Shown here one piece after another: positions 46,778-58,730 of a stretch of DNA of 64,000 bases. Numbering within the stretch: position 1 is the first letter of the stretch; every line of letters begins with the position of its first letter. This DNA comes from Siphonodentalium dalli (taxonomy: Eukaryota > Mollusca > Scaphopoda > Gadilida > Siphonodentaliidae). A model generated the notes under the pieces. That model worked only from the letters and a program-made list of their open reading frames with translations. It was not told the DNA's origin and searched no databases. The stretch spans positions 10,209,814 to 10,273,813 of the forward strand of contig CP136063.1 of NCBI GenBank assembly GCA_032622095.1, in the 5' to 3' direction. Position numbers and translations under genes: made by a program.

Positions 46778-47084
46778 ATAAGTGTTTGTGCCCTTTTAAA
46801 ACATCTGAGGTGAACAGGACCTATCTAATAATGCTCCCAGGTCAAATTACTACAGGTATGCAAATTTTCAGTTCCCATGGTATAGCCGTTTGATTTAGGG
46901 GCTAATTATGTGATAAAATCCGTATTATGTTTGAATACATTAATCATTTGGTTTATTTTGGACTGCTTTGACCTAAGTATCTTTTAGAAGCTTGTTTCCA
47001 TGGTTTATGATTCGACATAGTAATATTCATCATCCTATCGAGGTGATAAAGGGCGATAAATAAATAAAAGGTCAGCTGACCAGT

Positions 47085-47591
47085 GTCCCCCGAAAACATG
47101 GCAAGTTGATGTTAAAGAAATTAAAAAACATGTTTAAATTTTCTAAGTTGAAAAGGTTCATATGTTGACAAAATAAATCAACCACCCTTATCAAACATGT
47201 TTATCTCACAGTCAAAACTAAATATAACCCAACACATCTCCAATATGTGGGTAACAGTATAGTCTGAAATTTCAAATATCCACGATCAAAACTGTAGGAG
47301 GAGTTGATTACACCATGAAGGTACCCTCATACAGAAAATTATAAAAAATGTTGAAATTTTCTAAGTCGAAAAGGGTTAATAACTCTGTCAAAAAATAATT
47401 ATTACGTCATCTATATACATGTTGCACATCTTCAATATATGGGCAACAATATTCTGAAGCTACAAATCTCTAGCATGGAAACTGTAGGAGGAGATGATTA
47501 CACCATGAAGGTACTCAAAAGTGTGACAGACGAACGGACGGACAGAGCCCGTTCCTACAGTCCCCCGAAAATAAATTTATTTTCGGGGGAC
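47085..47591. mobile_element. GTCCCCCGAAAA-ended element with a terminal palindrome
   Basis: A 507-bp segment starting GTCCCCCGAAAA and ending TTTTCGGGGGAC. Inside is a direct duplication of about 190 bp: ACTGTAGGAGGAG, TGATTACACCATGAAGGTAC and a TTGAAATTTTCTAAGT box each occur twice. The last 32 bp (47560-47591) are a perfect palindrome around AAATAAATTTATTT. 46778-47084 to its left is unassigned. Confidence 0.65.
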
Positions 47592-48050
47592 AAAAAATAA
47601 TATCAATACACATAATTGCACAAAATTAATGCATGATCCCTCTTTAAACCCTCATGATAAAAACACTGAAATCTGAAATATTTCATTGAGACCCAATAAC
47701 TTTAACAAGATAAACTCACTATTCACTGTGTGAGTGGGGGTATTATTAGAAGATATCCATTGCCTCAGATATTGATACTTAGATGATTCAATAATCACTC
47801 TTCATCAGTAAAAGTCAGAATCAGAAACTGCTCAGAGTAGAATGCAATGATTCTTTTAAGTTCCAACCCATTTCCAGTTGCAATCTCAAAAGTTTAATGA
47901 AAACATAACTAAACTTTAATATTAAACACTAACTTGAAAATTTAGTTTCCAGTTAATTGTCATTCAATATAACAGCTCATTTTGCTATGGTTTTGTGAGC
48001 ATCAATAATGCAATATATTTTTCATTATATAATTTTATTAAGATTAAATA
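47592..48050. other. Unassigned AT-rich stretch
   Basis: I see no ORF of interest, no inverted repeat and no match to other repeats in the window. Confidence 0.4.
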
Positions 48051-48204
48051 AGGATTAACTGTCATGTGGACTGTTTTTATGGAGATGTAACCGTGAGGTA
48101 AGTGGTTATAACTTGTGTAAAACCCGAAGGGTTTTACATACAAGTTATGACCACTACCTCACGGTTACATCTCCATAAAAACAGTCCACATGACAGTTAA
48201 TTCT
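48051..48204. repeat. Near-perfect long hairpin, about 75-bp arms
   Basis: The left arm from AGGATTAACTGTCATGTGGA to TAAAACCC faces the right arm GGGTTTTACATACAAGTTAT to GACAGTTAATTCTT. The turn is a few bases at AACCCGAAGGGTT. Only small indels break the pairing. No TTAA or other target duplication is evident. Confidence 0.9.
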
Positions 48205-51055
48205 TATATTTATATTCATTTAGCGAAAAAGCCACTTTTGTAAATGTATTTAAATCGAAAAGTGTATCGTGACAAAACCAGCCCAAAATATCCCATAGCA
48301 CCCTTGGCAAAAGTTAACAGGAACAATTGAAACCCGATGATTAATTAAGTCAATCCTGCGCGAATCCAAATGCGCCCAAAACATTACACGTTCGTCTTTC
48401 CAAACCCAAATGACGTATCGATGTTGTTAAGAGCTTGCAGTTATTAGCTGTTGTGCATTCACCGATAAATAATTGCAACTAGCCATGTGGGTGCCGACCG
48501 ATCAGAATGCTGGATTTAGTGATGACAACACATAGTATGTAAATATTCTGTAATAAAACATGTAAAATGATATAACAATCTATGAATATGAAATAAAAAT
48601 ATGGAATTTTGATCTACCCAATACCAAATACCAATTATTTAACCATCAAACAGAAACAAGAAAACAGCTTCTTGTCATATGCATAAGTTTTAAAATAATC
48701 GCTGTTGCTCATTATTTCCAGGGAAATTACTTATATTGCAGTTGAGGGTAAATGACTTGTTTCCGCATACCACCCCTTCGCTATTGCTTTTTAAATGTCT
48801 AGAAACCAAGGAAAATGACAGCATTTGGAGTTCAACATGTAGTTAGGTCTTCGTTGGATGACACTCTTGTTGAACTTTTTTTTTTTACTGTTACAAGTTC
48901 TATGTGTTCAGATGGAATTTCTTAGTACCTGATTTACCATTTCTTCGGCTTTGGGGCTATTAAATAGCACTTTTCAGTCGAGGAAGTCACTCCGTAATGC
49001 TAAGCTATATTTTATTTCAATCTCTCAAAATTATTTTATCAGAGTTTAATGTCACTGGCTGGGTATTAAGACTGCCTCCTAAAACGTGGCTGTATATGAC
49101 ATTTCGCAATAACCTTTTATATTGTAGGTGATATTTGTTAGTAGTATGTAGAGGTAATGAACTAATTTCAAACACTTAAATTACTTTTGGGGTGTACCGT
49201 TGTTAATTGGCGATATAGGGATCCTTCAATCGGACTTATCTTTAAAGACTTGTTCGTGGTGTGTCAAACTGATAAATTAGGACTCAGGCGCAATGCCACT
49301 AGGAGAATGTAGCATTCTACTAACATCACTCAAAATTTCACAGAAATAGACCATACAACTCCATAGAAAACACCGTCTGAACTACGCTCAATTGTAAATA
49401 TTTACAACTTGATTCCGGACGCAACAATCGCTGATAAAATAACGCAAATGACTTCACCATCGATAATCATTGCATTTAATAAATATATAAGACTGACTGT
49501 GTGTTGTAAATTTGGATTAATATTAATAAACATAACTACTTTGAGCAGGATTATTTTCCATTTCTATTTGATCTATGACAGACCAGATTCGATAGTAAAT
49601 AACATATTTTAGAAAACAGCTATTTACTGTCGAATCTGGTCTACACTTCTTAATTACATGGCCTACATGTTCAGACCACTCTAACCTGTTAATTAATGAA
49701 TAACACAAAGAGGTGTTAAAAGAATCTTCTTCTTCTGGTTACAGCCGTCGGTCATTTGCTGACCATTATTAGCCCTGCCAACTAACCATAAAGATGTGTT
49801 AAAAGAATCCATGCCAACTAACCATAAAGATGTGACAATTGCTGCTTATCAAAACATCATAATAATTTATATGCTGACCAATGAGTTCCTTCTTAAAAAG
49901 GAACAAGAGGTACGCTGTCGCGTGGCATTTGCCCCCGACCGTAGCAATTTGGATTAAGCATGGACGAAACTGCGGATATCCGAGGAGGTCTATATGACCA
50001 TTCCAAAAGAAGTTCGTACAGAAATGTTGACTAAAAACCACAAAATAAGCGATCCGGAAACCCAAAAACAAGCGAAAATTCAAATTTTCTAAGTTGAAAA
50101 AAGGGCCATAACTCTGGCAAAAATCATCAGATCATACCCAAATTCGCACTTGACATGTATTTTCATATAACTGATCCACAAACATACGGGATTTGCAATC
50201 GTACCACCAAAGCTCACGCTATCATCTGGAAACCCAAAAAAAACAAGAGAAAAATTTAATTTTCTAAGTAAAAAAGGGCCATAACTCTGGTGAAAATGGG
50301 TGGACGAAACCCGCGCTATGCATGTAGCTGTTCCCCCATGCTGCTCTATCACCATACCAAATATCTGAGAGTTTAAATTAAGGTCCTATATCTTGTAGTT
50401 TTTATGATAGTCAGATACAGTGGTGATATATGATCACAGGTGAGCTAGATTAGTGAGAAAATGGAGTGTAATTGACCTTAATTGGGATCTGTTACTCTCC
50501 AGCACATCAATATATTGGCAGTAGCTGATGTATGGTGGTGCATTGCAACAAAATGCATTACAAGTTTCTATTTGATATGTCTATAAAAATTGGTCACCGC
50601 TCACCATCAAGAAGGCATTAGTGATTTGCATGTCTATAAGAAAGTTTATTGACAAACTTGCCCAGATACAGAAATCATTTTACCCTCCCTTTGTGTGAAT
50701 CACAAATCTGCGCTTGTTGAAGTTTGATCCAGTCTAACCAGGGCTGGGCGGCTTATGACAACGTAATCATGTTATGAGCACTCTACAGACAGGTCCACTG
50801 GTGACCCACTCCCCATCATTTACCTTTGATTTCAAAAGCATATAACATGTTTTAAAACTTCTGAGATGTGATTTATGTGGAACATATGAGCAACAGTGAA
50901 TACATGTAATTAACACAAAAGAGGGAGACAGTGAGAGTACCACTTTTTTCTAAGCTTTAAGATTGAAATGAGTTCCGAGTCTTAATCAATTCCTCGCAAC
51001 TGTCTCTTCTGTGAACAATTGATTTCAACTGGGAATATAGATTCAAATTGAATTG
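48205..51055. other. Gene-free stretch with small repeats
   Basis: 48930-48985 resembles a decayed end of TTAA family 2 (CTTTGGGGCTA, GTCGAGGAAGTCAC). 49579-49600 and 49619-49641 form a 22-bp inverted pair (AGACCAGATTCGATAGTAAA). A 40-bp phrase with AACTAACCATAAAGATGTG is repeated at 49776 and 49811. 50085-50360 contains the AGGGCCATAACTCTGG dispersed repeat twice, each followed by a motif about expected antisense fragments of an older repeat. No ORF with a recognisable domain. Confidence 0.5.
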
Positions 51056-51530
51056 TTAAAGGTACTCAATCCGATAAAACTCCTCTCAATTACTATTTCA
51101 ATGGCTTCGGGGGTCAAAAATATTTGATTCGAGTCGAGGAAGTCACCCATCAAAGCTCAGATTTGTTAGATATCGATATTTTTCATTATCGGGAATACTT
51201 TCTGGCCCAGAACTCAGTCAAAATTGCGTTATTATTACCACTTGATTTTAGAGTTATCCATCCTTGTCTGTTTGAATAGATTTTGGTGTACACATCCTGA
51301 GCAGATTACGGCAGTTGAAGGCAATTATTAGTACTCATGTCGAGTAAATAACAAATTTCAAAAATCAATATCTAATAACTCTGAGCTTTGTTTGATGGGT
51401 TCCTCGACTCGAATCAAATATTTTTTACCCCCAAAGCCAAAGAAATAGTAATATAGGACCCTCTGATCGGATTGTTGTTGTTGGAATCTGTTGAGATGGG
51501 GACCCTCTTGTTCGGATTGAGTACCTTTAA
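51056..51530. mobile_element. TTAA-flanked element, family 2, copy 2
   Basis: A 475-bp element with TTAA at both borders, left end AGGTACTCAATCCGATAA, right end GATTGAGTACC. Long inverted arms carry the GATTCGAGTCGAGGAAG box and its complement. It has an extra 40 bp before the right end, in which GGACCCTC and CGGATTG are partly repeated. Confidence 0.88.
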
Positions 51531-52509
51531 CTATTGAGTAAATTCTCTACATAATTGCTCTTCTGTTTGAGTTTGAGGAATAACAAATCAAGGAGTGACC
51601 AATCCAGCTAAATGTTTGGATAGTTCAAAAATATAAAAAACATAAAAATATAAATGATATAAAAATATGAATAAAATTACATCTTGTAATAATAAAATGG
51701 TTCAACACTGCACTGTTGCAAGTCGTTTCGGCACCTGAACATTTCTGCACCTTGTTTTGCAGAGGTTTTGCCACCTGGTTTTTCAACCAAACTTATGTAC
51801 ATTTCGTCCCAAATGTTTCGGTACTTATCTTTGAATTAACATATTTGTTGTGCAATTTGATATTCTGCGGGTGGAGCCAGACTTCACAACGTTAATAACA
51901 AAAGTTACTAATGTATTTATCAACCTATTTTATACCATGTAGTATGAACAAGTCACACAATTACACAATGTTTCTTTCTAAGATCAGGATCATATATGTT
52001 GCTCTGACCACATTAGTAGTTACAATGTACCACAGAAACTGCCGGAAAGGTATTCTATCCTATTCTTTTCAATATTCATGGATGAATAAAATAAAATGTT
52101 CACACCAATGTCAAGGGACATATGGGTATGAAAGTTTCTGCGAAGTATGAAAGAACAATCAATTAGGAACTAAGCCGATTACTTGCTGATTTGTGGTATC
52201 TGTATAGACATTATAAGCATGTTGTCCGATTTGTAAGCGAAATAAAGAACACAAGCCCCCGGATTATTATTGATTACAATAATTGAGTTCCTCCAATGAA
52301 TTTCATGTTATACATGTATAAAAATATCACCAGAACGTGATGAAAGCGAAATATATTCATTCTTGACTGAGTAGAATACAAACAAACAATTACTGGTTCA
52401 TAAATGAACAGGCATCATAACTGTCATTCCGAAAACAAGTACCGATGAAGTGGTAAATATATTTTGAAATACAAACACGATTACGTACATCAGTCAGTCA
52501 CATCAATGT
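51531..52509. other. Unassigned stretch
   Basis: No recognisable gene. A 79-residue plus-strand ORF at 51911-52150 has four cysteines near its end but no family I know, and nothing suggests it is expressed. An AAAATATAAA-type AT-rich tract spans 51625-51680. Confidence 0.35.
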
Positions 52510-52896
52510 CAGTTAGGCGACACCATTTTTTAATTCTGGTTTGCGAACATGTGGGGAGAAAAAAAGTAGATGCAGGAGAGAAAAAAATTAAAATTAAAAA
52601 AATTGTCCCCCCAATTTATATCAAGTAAATCGTGGAATTTTACATAAATTTTACAAAAATTGTAAAAAAATGTTTATGAATGAAATTCTGAACAAAACAA
52701 GATATTTCTTGTCATGAAATACATGAAAATATGGATCTGTAAATGATGATAAGCAGAACCGGATGCGACAGCACATGAAAATCAGTACCCATGTAAAATG
52801 TTTTGGGAGAGAAAAGTTTTATTTTTTTTCATGAAATGGGAAAAAAAGTTGTAGGTGTTCGTAAACCAGACTTAAAAATTGGTGTCGCCTTACCTG
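52510..52896. mobile_element. 387-bp element with about 40-bp terminal inverted repeats
   Basis: The left end CAGTTAGGCGACACCA and right end TGGTGTCGCCTTACCTG are inverted, and the similarity runs on to CTGGTTTGCGAACA and TGTTCGTAAACCAG. The interior is A-rich with no ORF. The CAG start is reminiscent of hAT-type termini, but no clean 8-bp target duplication is visible, so the class is uncertain. Confidence 0.75.
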
Positions 52897-53464
52897 ATTA
52901 ACGATAGATGTTTGAGTCTATTTATAACTCACCATACATTTTACACTTATAGCTTAACAGGATCTTATTTTGTCATATTGTTATAACGGTTGAAATGAAA
53001 TATTCTAGTTAATAAAAATATTCTATTAAGTTGAATTATATATATTAAGTTCTATTATAGTATCAGGAGCTGAATTATCCAAAGTGCCAAAACAAAACCA
53101 GGTGCCGAGTCACAAGTGCCAAAATGTCTAACATTCACTAAACTATAGCCAGAAACATTACCTTGTAGCACATATCACACTGTAATCAGATTCAGCAGAA
53201 ATCTGATTCTCGGTCGTTAAATAGGCACTCTTGCTGAACATTTTTAGTCAAAGTTGACATGATAACGATTTAAAAAATAAAATAAAATGAGCACACTATG
53301 AGCTAATTCTATAATTTTTATCAATTAGATGAGAAATCAAGTGGTAGCTTCATCAACGGAAATGGTCCTAATAGGTTCCTTAGGCTATTATGACACTATA
53401 CTCACACCAACCCTACCCTACGAAAAATGTCAACATTCAAAAATGAGAAAGTGTCCCATTCCTA
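52897..53464. other. Unassigned AT-rich stretch
   Basis: No ORF, repeat or inverted structure recognised. Confidence 0.35.
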
Positions 53465-53920
53465 TTAAAGGTACTCAATCCGATTAAGCACCCCTAAATT
53501 ACTATTTTGGCTTCAGGGGTAAAAAAAATAATATTTGATTCAAGTCGAGGAACCCATCAAACAAAAGCTCAGAGTTTAGATATAGATTTTTGAAATTTGT
53601 AATTTTCTCGAGATGTGTACTAATAATTGGCCATAAATTCATAATTTTCATGAGATGTGTACACCAGAAACACTATTCAAACAGACGAGGATGGATAACT
53701 CTAAAATCAAGTGGTAATAATAACGCAATTTTGACCGAGAACATCCTTTTGACGGCGTGTTCTGGGACAGAAAAAATAGAAATAACAAAACTTCAAACAT
53801 CAATATCTAATAACTCTGAGCTTTGTTTGATGGGTTCCTCGACTCGAATTAAATATTTTTTACCCCTGAAGCCAAAGAAATAGTAATTTAGGGATGCTTA
53901 ATCGGATTGAGTACCTTTAA
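53465..53920. mobile_element. TTAA-flanked element, family 2, copy 3
   Basis: A 456-bp element with TTAA at both ends, AGGTACTCAATCCGATTAAG to GATTGAGTACC. Inverted arms of about 125 bp pair from GGTACTCAATCC through GCTCAGAGTTTAGATAT. The 97-residue ORF across the right half is not kept in the sister copies and is not called. Confidence 0.9.
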
Positions 53921-54100
53921 TCAGTGTCCTAATCAGACTTTCCACTTTTATCGTTGCTAGATGACCTTAGTCATGTCCTCACTCTTAGAAAACAAGCATA
54001 TAACAGTGTTATTCAGAGTAAAATTGAAGATTGTGCTGTCGAAAAATGAAAACAAAATTTACAATACTAAGGTTTGAAATCTGTGATCTGAACAACTACA

Positions 54101-54315
54101 GTAATTCCCTAAGTAAGTGACTACTTAACCACAGCAGAATTATGGGTAATTTTTCAGGATTTAGTCGGAAATATGGCTCGTTGCCATTCATCGGAAAGCT
54201 CTCGCCTCAGTGAGAGCTTTCTGATGAATGGCAACGAGCCATATTTCCGACTAAAACCTGAAAAAATACCAATAATTCTGCTGTGGTTAAGTGGTCACTT
54301 ACTTTGGGAATTACT
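54101..54315. repeat. Near-perfect long hairpin, about 100-bp arms
   Basis: The left arm GTAATTCCCTAAGTAAGTGA to ATTCATCGGAAAGCTCTC faces GAGAGCTTTCTGATGAATGG to TTACTTTGGGAATTAC. The turn is CGCCTCAGT. Only about six mismatches are visible. No TTAA flanks. Confidence 0.92.
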
Positions 54316-54639
54316 ATATAGCCATGATAATTCTATGACTTGAGTGAGTTTTTTCAGAGCCATATCAGACAGTGAGACACTCGCGTCACATACTCCTGTT
54401 TGTGACCGTATGCATTCAAATAACATAACTACGAAGCAAACATCAGATATCAGCTTTCCAACTGCGGCATTGTAAACTTTTTTCGCAAACAAATTTTTCT
54501 CCGACTTTCATATGCTTGTTTTCTAATGATTGGGCTGGACTACGATCATCCAGCAAAAGTGAAAAGACAGATTGGAACACTGTTGATTAAGAATAACGAC
54601 ACTTTTATCAAGTTTTGTATGTGGACATTTCATAGGATT

Positions 54640-57180
54640 GCGGCTTGGTGTCATAGACCAGGGTGTGGCAGAGGTAGGTGCCACCGGAGAGCGCAGAAAT
54701 TACGACTGGTATTTCCTGATAGGTATTATCCAGGGGCATTATGACATTGGAGGTGATCAGCGATCTGCTGGGGCATAGCGATACTACAGCCTGTTTACCA
54801 TTTTTTTCTGTCAAAATTTGCCGAAGATATTTTAATTCACTAAAAAATACATATAAATTCACAAGTTAGGTTTAGAAACATATTCCAAGCGTTTTTATAT
54901 TGCACAAGATCAATAAAGAACGGATAGCTTTATTTTAAGAAAAATATATATTTTGCTAAAAATTCTTATTTATTTCATGAAAAATATCGAAAATTTCAAA
55001 ATTTTGCCTGCATATAAGATGCGATAACTTCTAAACAAAATAGACTAAGAAACTGAATGTGCATCACAAAACTGACACAAAGAATATGCTATAAGACGTA
55101 ATGTGCAACTCTTCTCCGTTTAGTTGAGATATTAAGAAATATTTCCCCTACCCCAAAATTTCTGAGTTTTTCGAGATTTTTCAAAATATTACAAAAAGTG
55201 AATTTTTTGGCGCAATATTGGACCATCGTATATTTTTACGAAATTCACGTTCGTTTTATAGATGTATTCAAGTGTAAACAATCCACATCTTACACACTTT
55301 AGGAATATATTGCCTAATTATCTTTAAAAAAAAACAATCAAACCATATTCCTACTGTATTGCTGTTATAATGCATCGTAATTTCACAATCTCAATAGCAT
55401 GTATAGCTTAATGCATCAGTAATTGACAAGACTAATTTGAAAAATATTAAATAAAATAAAATAAAACGTTTACTTTGCCTTCCTTCCTACATAAGCGGGA
55501 AAGTCATTACCACAAACCATTTTCTGTTGGTTCTCAGTCTGCATAATATTACTTGCCAAAACGAAACATATACAGGTAGCAAACAATTTAGCCATTGCAT
55601 TGATTACAATTTAGTATGCAGTATCGAGAGACGCACAGGATGAAAAGGAACAGCTACTAGCAAGTGGGCATTGCCATTAAAACCATCAGATAAACATCAA
55701 ACTGTTCTTTTGGGATGACAACTTTGGCATAAATTTGGAGAAACAAATTAGACATGGGGATCTTAATTCCACCCACATTGTAGCTCTCCAATAGGAGTAC
55801 CATATTTAAAAGAAAGTCATGTTTGCCAGAACGAAAAAACAAAAAGTTGAACATGAAACAATGAGAGAAATTGAACATAATTGTGGCTCAAAAACGTTCA
55901 CCTGCCATGGTTGGAGTTGATTTAATCAACGAGTCATTTTCCAATAAAACCTATGCCAATGCGTATGTTCTCTTTTTCATTGTTTGGCAAATAAAACAAA
56001 AGATGAGACTGTAATAAGATATGCAGGGTGGAATATCTTAGATCAACAAAATGCTTGTTAGTTTGTGTCTCCAAATTCATGTCAAAGTTGTCAACACAAA
56101 AGTATGTCAGAACAGTTTGATGTTTATCTGATGGTTTTTAACGGCAATGTCCCACTTGCAAGTAGCTGTGCCTTTTCAGCCAGTGCGGTCTCTCGATACT
56201 GCATACTAAATTGTAATCAATGCAATGGCCTGAATGATTTGCTGCCTGTATATAAGGTTTCTTTTGGCCAGTAATGTTATGCAGATCGAGAACCAAGAGA
56301 AAATGGTTTGTGGTAATGACTTTCCCACGTATGATTAGGAAGGAAGGTGAAGTAAACGTTTAATTTTATTTTATTCAATATTTTTCAAATTAGTCTTGTA
56401 GATTACTGATGCATTAGGCTATACATGCTATTGAGATTATGAAATTACGATGCATTATACAGCAATACGGTAGGTATTTGGTTTGAGTTTTTAAAAATAT
56501 TTAGGCATATATATTCCTAAAGTGTGTAAGATGTAGATTGTTTACAGTTGAAAACATCTATTTAAAATTCGTAAAAACATACCCAGTGGTCCAATATTTC
56601 GCCAAAAAATTCACTTTTTGACATTTTTTGACATTTTTGAAATTTTTTGAAAAATCTCTGGGGTAGGGGAAATATTTCTTAATATCTCAACTAAACAGAT
56701 ACGAATTGCACATTAAGTGTTAGTACATCTTATAGCATAATTTGTGTCAGTTTATTAAATCACATTCAGAGTCTTAGTCTATATTATTTAGAAGTTATCG
56801 CATCTTATGTGCGGGAATTATTTTGAAATTTTACATATTTTTCATGAAATAAATGAGACTTTTCAGCAAAAAAAAAAAAATTCCTGAAATAAAGCTATCC
56901 GTTCTTTATTGATCTTGTGCAATATAAAAACGCTTGGAATATGTTTCTAAATCTAACTTGTGAATTTATAAGTATTTTTAGTGAATTAAAATATATTCGG
57001 CAAATTTTGACAGAAAAAAATGGTAAACAGGCTGTAGTATCTCTATGCCCCAGCAGATCGCTGATCACCTCCAATGTCATAATACACCTGGAGAATACCT
57101 ATCAGGGAATACCAGTCGCAATTTCTGCGCTCTCCGGTGGCACCTACCTCCGCCACAACCTGGATATGCTCATAATTGCA
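54640..57180. mobile_element. 2.5-kb foldback element with about 1.1-kb inverted arms
   Basis: The left arm (about 54640-55785) and right arm (about 56022-57180) are inverted copies along their length. Paired landmarks are GTAGGTGCCACCGGAGAGCG with CGCTCTCCGGTGGCACCTAC, AAGAACGGATAGCTTTATTT with AAAGCTATCCGTTCTTTATT, CCACAAACCATTTTCT with AGAAAATGGTTTGTGG, and TTTAGTATGCAGTATCGAGA with TCTCGATACTGCATACTAAA. The spacer is about 235 bp. Both arms keep a similar frame on the strand pointing outward: minus 54608-54862 and plus 56917-57183 share SELKYxRQILTEKNGKQAVV and PSRSLITSNVI. The function is unknown. Mirror-image coding is expected from the arms alone. Ends and target duplication are not defined. 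Confidence 0.82.
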
Positions 57181-57350
57181 TGAAACCTTATTTTAGGACT
57201 TCTACGGCAAATATGATATCGTGATAGGTATTGTTGTGAGAGTATTAATCAATCAATCAAAAAACTAATTAAAGTACTATTACCGTTGATGAAACTATCT
57301 CAACTATCTGACGCCAAAACTAAATTATAGAATGAGTGTTAATGACACTA

Positions 57351-58167
57351 TAGCTCAACTTGAAGATGGGATAAAATTCATGCAAAGAGTAAAATCAAAG
57401 ATTTTTGCTGGCAGCAATACTTTCAATGAAATTCGGAAAAATTTCCTTAACAAGCCCATGAATTCAAATTTGAATAAAAGTCCACATGTCACCTGAAATA
57501 GGTAGCAAACTCTAGGTTTGGCTTTATTCAGAAGACATTAACTTATCATTCTGTAATTTCCAAGTGGAAAAACTGGCATAACTCTACTGTGACTATTTTC
57601 AAAATTAGCGGCTAGCACCTTCTCAAATATTCTTGTTAAATATTGTTCATGTTATCATCTGGATAACCAAAAATGCACTTCTATGTCAAAATGGGGCTTA
57701 ACTCAACAAAAAATTGTCTGACTGGAACCATAATTGAACTTGATTTCAATAAGGTGATGGTTATTCCTCTTAAGAGGAATAACCATCACCTTATTGAAAT
57801 CAAGTTCAATTATGGTTCCAGTCAGATCATTAATTGTCAAGTTTTGTCTCGATTGGATAATTTGAACGGGAGTTAATGTCTGTACAAGGATTCGGATTGA
57901 CAGATGCACACATGTCCGCAGGTGATTACAATAACCCTCAGAAATTGTTTTGGGAACAAAGATGGCCACTGATGAACATTTGTTTTTAACATAATTTGGG
58001 GAAAATTTTATAGCTCCTGTCTGGATGTCACCCTGAACAGACATGAAATTTAGTGACGATTGAAAGAGAGATATGTGTTGTAGGTTAGCCAATTAAATTG
58101 TTAATGGACAAACAAATACATTCAAGGTCAGTTGACTGATAACAACCCATTTCGCCAAGTTGAGCTG
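57351..58167. mobile_element. TAGCTCAACTT-ended element, copy 2
   Basis: Ends TAGCTCAACTT and AAGTTGAGCTG. It shares with the other copies the leader AATGACACTATAGCTC, GCAAAGAGTAAAATC near the left end and ATTGTTAATGGAC near the right. The body has diverged and contains the perfect palindrome at 57717-57826. No coding capacity. Confidence 0.65.
57717..57826. repeat. Perfect 110-bp palindrome without spacer
   Basis: 57717-57771 (from TCTGACTGGAACCATAATTG to ATTCCTCTT) is exactly complementary to 57772-57826, with no mismatch and no loop at the centre CCTCTTAAGAGG. Short ORFs on both strands across it encode the same peptide because of the symmetry. Confidence 0.97.
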
Positions 58168-58209
58168 AAAAGGAAAATTATGTTCACTCTAAAATGAGTT
58201 TCGAATCTA

Positions 58210-58730
58210 ACTACCTTACTCGTATTTAAATTTGCGCAGGACTATTCAAAACTGAACGAAAAATAGTACGACTGAATATAAAACTGAGCGAAAAATTAGT
58301 ACGACTCCCAAGTTGAATATATAGACAATTACGCATACACATATATGCATATATTTACATTCGGTTAACCGCTATCAAGACCATTTCTCACAATTCAAGT
58401 GACAAATCATGGTGACATTGTTGAAAAGATTGTATATATAAGAAATACTAATATTCCAGGTTGCCACAAAATTATGACGTATGTAGTTACTAGTTTATCT
58501 ACATGATGCAAATCCGCCACGATGGTGTTTAATATCACACATATACCATCTCCAATGACTAAGAATCAAAATTGTCATCAGCTCCAAGATATACGAAAAT
58601 ATCACAGAAATATTACAAAATTAATTTTGTCAGTTTTGAATTCGCGCAGCTAGGTGTTCGAATTTAAAGTGCGCGAAGTCAAAACCGAGCGAAAAATAGT
58701 ACTGCGTGAATTTAAATACAAGTAAGGTAT
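58210..58730. mobile_element. Element with about 30-bp inverted ends, TACCTTACT
   Basis: TACCTTACTCGTATTTAAAT at 58210 faces ATTTAAATACAAGTAAGGTA at 58711. Next to each end is a run with GAGCGAAAAAT and AGTAC. The first of these is doubled (58253 and 58282). There is no ORF. Class unknown. Confidence 0.6.

Noticed and set aside
43135-46778. Several 60-108 residue ORFs in the CCAAGATGGCC repeats
   Set aside because: They differ in frame and content between repeat copies, as expected for non-coding repeats.
57673-58092. Paired ORFs on opposite strands with the same peptide
   Set aside because: They are the two readings of the perfect 110-bp palindrome and have no other support.
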